A stretch of DNA of 15,709 nucleotides. Origin: Deltaproteobacteria bacterium (GTDB lineage: Bacteria > Desulfobacterota > UBA8473). The stretch spans positions 1 through 15,709 of the forward strand of contig DAOWME010000043.1 in assembly GCA_030643245.1 (NCBI GenBank). The letters run 5' to 3'. Positions 12,770-15,709 of this stretch are shown piece by piece (the first letter of the stretch is position 1; each line of letters starts with the position of its first letter). Below the pieces are notes generated by a model that did not search any database, had not been told where the DNA came from, and saw only the letters and a program-made list of their open reading frames with translations. Position numbers and translations under genes: made by a program.

Positions 12770-13062
12770 ATGTTCGCCTCGATTTAAATAATCCTGATTT
12801 TCAAAAAGATTGGTTCGCCCTGCAAAAAGAGGAGTTCATTGCAACAAAAAATACCCTTCGAAAATTGTCATCGATGGATTGGAATCATGTATATTATAAT
12901 AAGGGCCTGAAATGGGAAAAAATCCAGTCCACAAAAACTAATAAAGGTAGAGAACTTTACGCAATCCGTTTGAGTAAGAAACACAGGGCAGTGGTTTATA
13001 GAGAGTGTGAATTTATGATTTTTGTTTCACTTCATCCTGATCATGATTCAGCATATAAATAA
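12766..13062 (+). CDS. RelE-like toxin
   Basis: The product is 98 aa. Its C-terminal half (LYAIRLSKKHRAVVYRECEF then SLHPDHDSAYK) resembles RelE/HigB-like toxins, which cut mRNA at ribosomes or act as related RNases. The gene overlaps the AbrB-type antitoxin by 4 bp, the layout expected for a type II toxin-antitoxin pair. AbrB-type antitoxins more often pair with PIN or MazF toxins, so this is a slightly mixed pairing. Both genes look intact. The exact subfamily is uncertain; the toxin role rests on operon layout and on the C-terminal motif. Confidence 0.72.
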   Translation: MNVRLDLNNPDFQKDWFALQKEEFIATKNTLRKLSSMDWNHVYYNKGLKWEKIQSTKTNKGRELYAIRLSKKHRAVVYRECEFMIFVSLHPDHDSAYK

Positions 13063-14191
13063 CGCTTATTTTGGCCATAATACCCCGATATTCATGCATC
13101 TACTGATGTCAGCCCCCCAGTTTACTATTTTCTACATCGACAGACATGATCAAGTATTATTTGCCTGTCCCCTAATCCCTATCTTGGGAAAAGAAGGCCT
13201 GGCTGCGGTGTATGCCAAAAAGGGCCAAGACAAGAAAGCCCTTGAGCTGGCTAAAGAGGTGGAGCAAGAAGCCCCTGACAGGGCTTATATCCACGTAATC
13301 AAGGGAGACCTGTTTTATAGCCAGGGTAAGAAGAAGGATGCCGAGGCAGAGTACAAGAAAGCAGTTAAAAAAGAAGGGGCGGAGCCTTATCAAAAGGCAG
13401 TAGCTTACAATCAGTTGGGCCGCGTCCAAGCCAATCAGGGAAGATATGCAAGAGCGCGAGAGCTTTATGATCAGGCTGTAGTTATCGACCCTTACGATGT
13501 CGTGGCTCTATCAAACAAGGGGGTAACCTATGAGAAAGAAGGGAAGTGGGATAAGGCCCTGGACACTTACCGCCGGGCCCTGACCCTTGACAAGAACGAC
13601 ACCTTTGCAGCCGTGCTGGCCCAGAAGGCTCAACAGATGTTGTCCCTTCAGAAAAACGCTACGGAAAAGAAACGAATAGACAAACTGGTCAAGGAGTTGG
13701 CAGGCCGTTATCGCGATCAGAAAAAGTCTCTGTCAAAAACGCTGGATGAATGGACGTCCCGACTGATGATCTTGTCATTCGTTGACTTCCAGGAAAAGGG
13801 TGGTCTGGCGGAAAGAGACGGTTTTTCAGACGTACTCACCACTCAGCTTGCCGATCACCTTAATGCCTCCGGAAGGGTGCAGGTCGTGGAACGTGTTCTC
13901 ATAGAGCGGCTTCTCGAGGAGTTAAACCTTGGCTCTTCCGATCTGGCAGATCCGGAAACGGCCTTGAGGCTCGGGAAGGTTCTGGCTGCGAAGATCATCG
14001 GCACAGGCTCCCTCTTTCATTTGACCGACGGCACTCTCCTAAGCCTGAGACTCATAGATACCGAAACCTCGGCCATCCCTAAGGTAATCACCAGACCGAT
14101 GGGTTCCGGGGCATCTCTGGAAAGGGAACTCTACCGGCTCAATCGGGAGATCCTCAAGACAATAATAGCTGAGCACCCCTTAAGGAATTAG
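13022..14191 (+). CDS. TPR plus CsgG/FlgO-like protein, truncated at both ends
   Basis: The frame reads 389 codons from a TTG inside the toxin gene. Recognisable protein starts near residue 55 (about 13184). Residues 55-200 are tetratricopeptide repeats (GLAAVYAKKGQDKKALELAK, ALSNKGVTYEKEGKWDKAL), and residues 235-375 resemble CsgG/FlgO-type domains (RVQVVERVLIERLLEELNLG, IIGTGSL, LRLIDTET). Full-length relatives begin with a lipoprotein or signal peptide and act at the cell envelope; that part is missing. The last residues EHPLRN run into IS1634-derived sequence, which supplies the TAG at 14189. The listed start is nominal. The gene is most likely a fragment left by insertion and deletion on both sides, so function is doubtful. 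Confidence 0.6.
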   Translation: MFHFILIMIQHINNAYFGHNTPIFMHLLMSAPQFTIFYIDRHDQVLFACPLIPILGKEGLAAVYAKKGQDKKALELAKEVEQEAPDRAYIHVIKGDLFYSQGKKKDAEAEYKKAVKKEGAEPYQKAVAYNQLGRVQANQGRYARARELYDQAVVIDPYDVVALSNKGVTYEKEGKWDKALDTYRRALTLDKNDTFAAVLAQKAQQMLSLQKNATEKKRIDKLVKELAGRYRDQKKSLSKTLDEWTSRLMILSFVDFQEKGGLAERDGFSDVLTTQLADHLNASGRVQVVERVLIERLLEELNLGSSDLADPETALRLGKVLAAKIIGTGSLFHLTDGTLLSLRLIDTETSAIPKVITRPMGSGASLERELYRLNREILKTIIAEHPLRN

Positions 14192-14803
14192 ATTGTGCCA
14201 TTGTTCAACATAGGTATCCACATCTGATGTATTGCCGCTATAAGCCTTCTGAAACAAAGGGAATGCACTGTCAGAGCTTACAGATAAAGACCAGACTAAC
14301 TGTTTGAGGTCCTGGCGATGCTTTTTGCTGTACCCAAAGGTTATTTTGATACTGTCTGCAGTTCTGTTCTTGTTGCATTGACTGTAAACGGATGCTGAAG
14401 TGGTGTCATTGTGACAGAGGTCAGTTTCTATTCCGAACACATTTATCATGCTCTGGGTTAAAAGTGTTTCCAAGTTGCCTATGCCATATTTGAACAAAGC
14501 ATTCAGGGTGTCGGCCAGCCGATCGTCAAAGTATTCATTAGAGGCGATGTCCGGGAAGATGACATCGAGGACTGTGGTTTCGTTAGCAAATTTACAGAGT
14601 CTGTAAAGCTGAAGTACCTGAAACATAATGCCGGTAATCATAGCCACAGATGCCTGTCCATGGGTGAGGACTTTCCTCCTGGGATCAAGTGGCACATTTT
14701 CGTCTATGATTTTGGCGATCTCACATTTTTCAAAGTAATGGAGAAGTATAGGGGCAAACCCAACGCCCTTAGTTTGAACATTTTTTACAACTGTTTGTGA
14801 CAT
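14180..14803 (-). pseudogene. IS1634-family transposase, N-terminal fragment
   Basis: The fragment has 207 residues, compared with roughly 500-600 in intact members. The start ATG at 14803 and N-terminal DUF4277-like region (VGFAPILLHYFEKCEIAKII) are present. HNDTTSASVYSQ contains the first catalytic aspartate of the DDE triad (Asp133), and ITFGYSKKHRQDLKQLVWSL is diagnostic. The sequence breaks off after QWHNLI at about 14187, where the TPR gene begins on the other strand. The remaining catalytic residues are lost, so it is inactive. The nearby AbrB/RelE-like pair and transposase remnant suggest repeated insertion in this region. Confidence 0.85.
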
Positions 14804-14841
14804 AGGTAAAGTAAGTCCTCCTTTAGAAGGCTACTTTACCT
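14804..14841 (-). promoter_or_regulatory. Hairpin in the leader of the IS1634 transposase fragment
   Basis: AGGTAAAGTA (14804-14813) and TACTTTACCT (14832-14841) are perfect 10-bp complements, immediately upstream of the start codon at 14803. It would fold over the ribosome-binding region of a transposase mRNA and could limit translation, as is common for insertion sequences. Confidence 0.5.
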
Positions 14842-14867
14842 GAAACAAATACTACTGTTCAAAGGCA

Positions 14868-14911
14868 TATAGCGTGGTTACAAGCAACTAGTTGGCGCTA
14901 TAGCTTTTTTT
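14868..14911 (+). terminator. Terminator-like stem with T-run
   Basis: TATAGCG (14868-14874) pairs with CGCTATA (14896-14902), and seven T residues follow at 14905-14911. The 21-nt loop contains the palindrome CAACTAGTTG. No plus-strand gene ends nearby, so it may instead be part of the old insertion-sequence end. Confidence 0.35.
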
Positions 14912-15043
14912 CTGTGGATACTTTGATGTTTCATATATTTTCAGCCTATTTCAAATTATCAAAACCCAAAGACCTAACAAGCGAAATATAAGTTGTCAAG
15001 GAAAAGTTTTTATGATACTTGGGTATAAACCATATAATCACTT

Positions 15044-15204
15044 GTTCACGGCGGCTGCGCCGCCGAGAATCGCGGTGCTGACTACGTCAAGTAACTTGTT
15101 CCGTTGCTACGCACCAGAACAAGGTGCTTGACCGGACACCGTGAACCGCACAATCAAACTGCGTTTGCTTGCACGGCCCCCCGGCGCCGGTCAGCACCGC
15201 GATT
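15044..15204. repeat. Nested inverted repeats upstream of the DUF1254 gene
   Basis: An outer 15-bp perfect pair, AATCGCGGTGCTGAC (15068-15082) and GTCAGCACCGCGATT (15190-15204), encloses a second pair at 15086-15101 and 15117-15132 that matches at 14 of 16 positions. GTTCACGG (15044-15051) pairs with CCGTGAAC (15139-15146). GGCGGC-tgc-GCCGCC (15050-15064) and a CAAAC-tgc-GTTTG hairpin (15155-15167) add to it. Some pairings exclude each other, so alternative folds are possible. The block is more GC-rich than its surroundings. Confidence 0.7.
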
Positions 15205-15226
15205 AGCTACTCAAAAGGAGAACGAA

Positions 15227-15709
15227 ATGAAGAAAAACACTACATTCTGCGGCTTTTCACAAAGTCAACCGGTCGCTATGGCAATTAGAGCACTGATTGT
15301 CTTCGTATTGTCGTTTGGTGCTCTCACAACAGCAAACGCCAAGCTCGCTGACGATGAAATGCTTGAGATTGCGACTGAGGCCTATTTGTATGCCTTTCCG
15401 CTGGTACTTACCGAAGTAACTCGTGAAATTGGAACCAACTGTGATGCTCCTGGCAATGATGGAAGGATGTGCGCCCCCATGAATCAGTTTGTTCATGTAC
15501 CTGCTTTTCCCGATGCCTCATTTACCGATGTAGTGAGAGCAAACGCCGACACGCTCTATTCAACGATCTTCTTCGATTTGACCAAAGAACCGCTGGTGTT
15601 CCACGTGCCTGATTCAGGTGGTCGATATTATCTTTTGCCGTTTCTCGATATGTGGAGTGATGTATTCGCATCGCCAGGCAGTCGGACAACTGGCACACAA
15701 GAGCAGACA
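15227..15709 (+). CDS. DUF1254-domain secreted protein, 3' end beyond window
   Basis: The open frame runs 161 codons from ATG 15227 to the window edge without a stop. The start is supported by AAAAGGAG 6 nt upstream. Residues 1-38 form a signal peptide with a long N-region, hydrophobic core IRALIVFVLSFGALTTANA and probable cleavage after ANA (residue 38). A start at Met18 is also possible. AYLYAFPLVL and RANADTLYST (104-113) are characteristic of the DUF1254 family, which in full-length proteins is followed by a DUF1214 domain. The biochemical function of the family is not established. The visible part looks intact. The structured DNA just upstream may affect its expression. Confidence 0.87.
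   Translation, partial: MKKNTTFCGFSQSQPVAMAIRALIVFVLSFGALTTANAKLADDEMLEIATEAYLYAFPLVLTEVTREIGTNCDAPGNDGRMCAPMNQFVHVPAFPDASFTDVVRANADTLYSTIFFDLTKEPLVFHVPDSGGRYYLLPFLDMWSDVFASPGSRTTGTQEQT

Larger units (their letters stand above)
14804..15226. other. Gene-free region with structured DNA (0.42 kb)
   Basis: It contains the transposase leader hairpin, a terminator-like stem with a T-run (14868-14911), an AT-rich stretch (14920-15040) and the nested inverted repeats at 15044-15204. No open frame is supported. Confidence 0.65.

Noticed and set aside
15044..15204. Integron attC site
   Set aside because: The block has suitable hairpins, but the GTTRRRY and RYYYAAC core motifs are not present at matching ends, and no integrase is in the window.

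Overview
The window reads as accessory sequence from an anaerobic bacterium, probably a sulfate-reducing or syntrophic member of the Desulfobacterota. This is inferred from an archaeal-type CO dehydrogenase alpha-subunit homologue, a cobalamin-binding-type radical SAM protein, many small toxin-antitoxin and transposase remnants, and a high density of short inverted-repeat elements. The taxonomic call is only moderate.

Layout. 1-149 is one end of a foldback (MITE-like) repeat, followed by a secreted trypsin-like protease with a large insertion (174-1193). A second type of short inverted-repeat element lies at 1207-1363. A minus-strand ABC exporter operon (ATPase 3177-2209, permease 2212-1421, ATGA overlap) is divergent from a radical SAM gene (3627-4991). 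That radical SAM gene sits between two inverted 51-bp repeats (3507-3557 and 5131-5181). 4992-6070 is a gene-free stretch with a 34-bp perfect palindrome and two complete 183-bp foldback elements. 6071-8563 is a CdhA-like protein (830 aa) with a strong Shine-Dalgarno sequence. Its Fe-S electron-transfer cysteines are mostly kept, but several residues expected for the Ni-Fe-S C-cluster and catalysis appear to be replaced. No cdhB/C/D/E genes flank it. A large hairpin and another foldback element follow.

9016-10441 is a compact module: HepT toxin, MntA nucleotidyltransferase antitoxin and a small membrane protein, bracketed by 38-bp direct repeats. These repeats are copies of the 3' end of the next gene, a HEAT-repeat TIGR02270-type protein, which is itself split by an in-frame TAG. 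Further right are a 5'-truncated REP-associated transposase, an AbrB/RelE-like toxin-antitoxin pair, a TPR plus CsgG/FlgO-like gene truncated at both ends, and an IS1634-type transposase fragment whose junction supplies that gene's stop codon. A highly structured non-coding block (15044-15204) then precedes a secreted DUF1254 protein that runs off the right edge.

Functional coherence is limited: the ABC pair is an operon, and the two toxin-antitoxin pairs are operons. The rest looks like genes separated by successive insertions, duplications and deletions. The most interesting items are the CdhA homologue with an altered active site, the gene-3'-end-bracketed MntA/HepT module, and the foldback repeat family.
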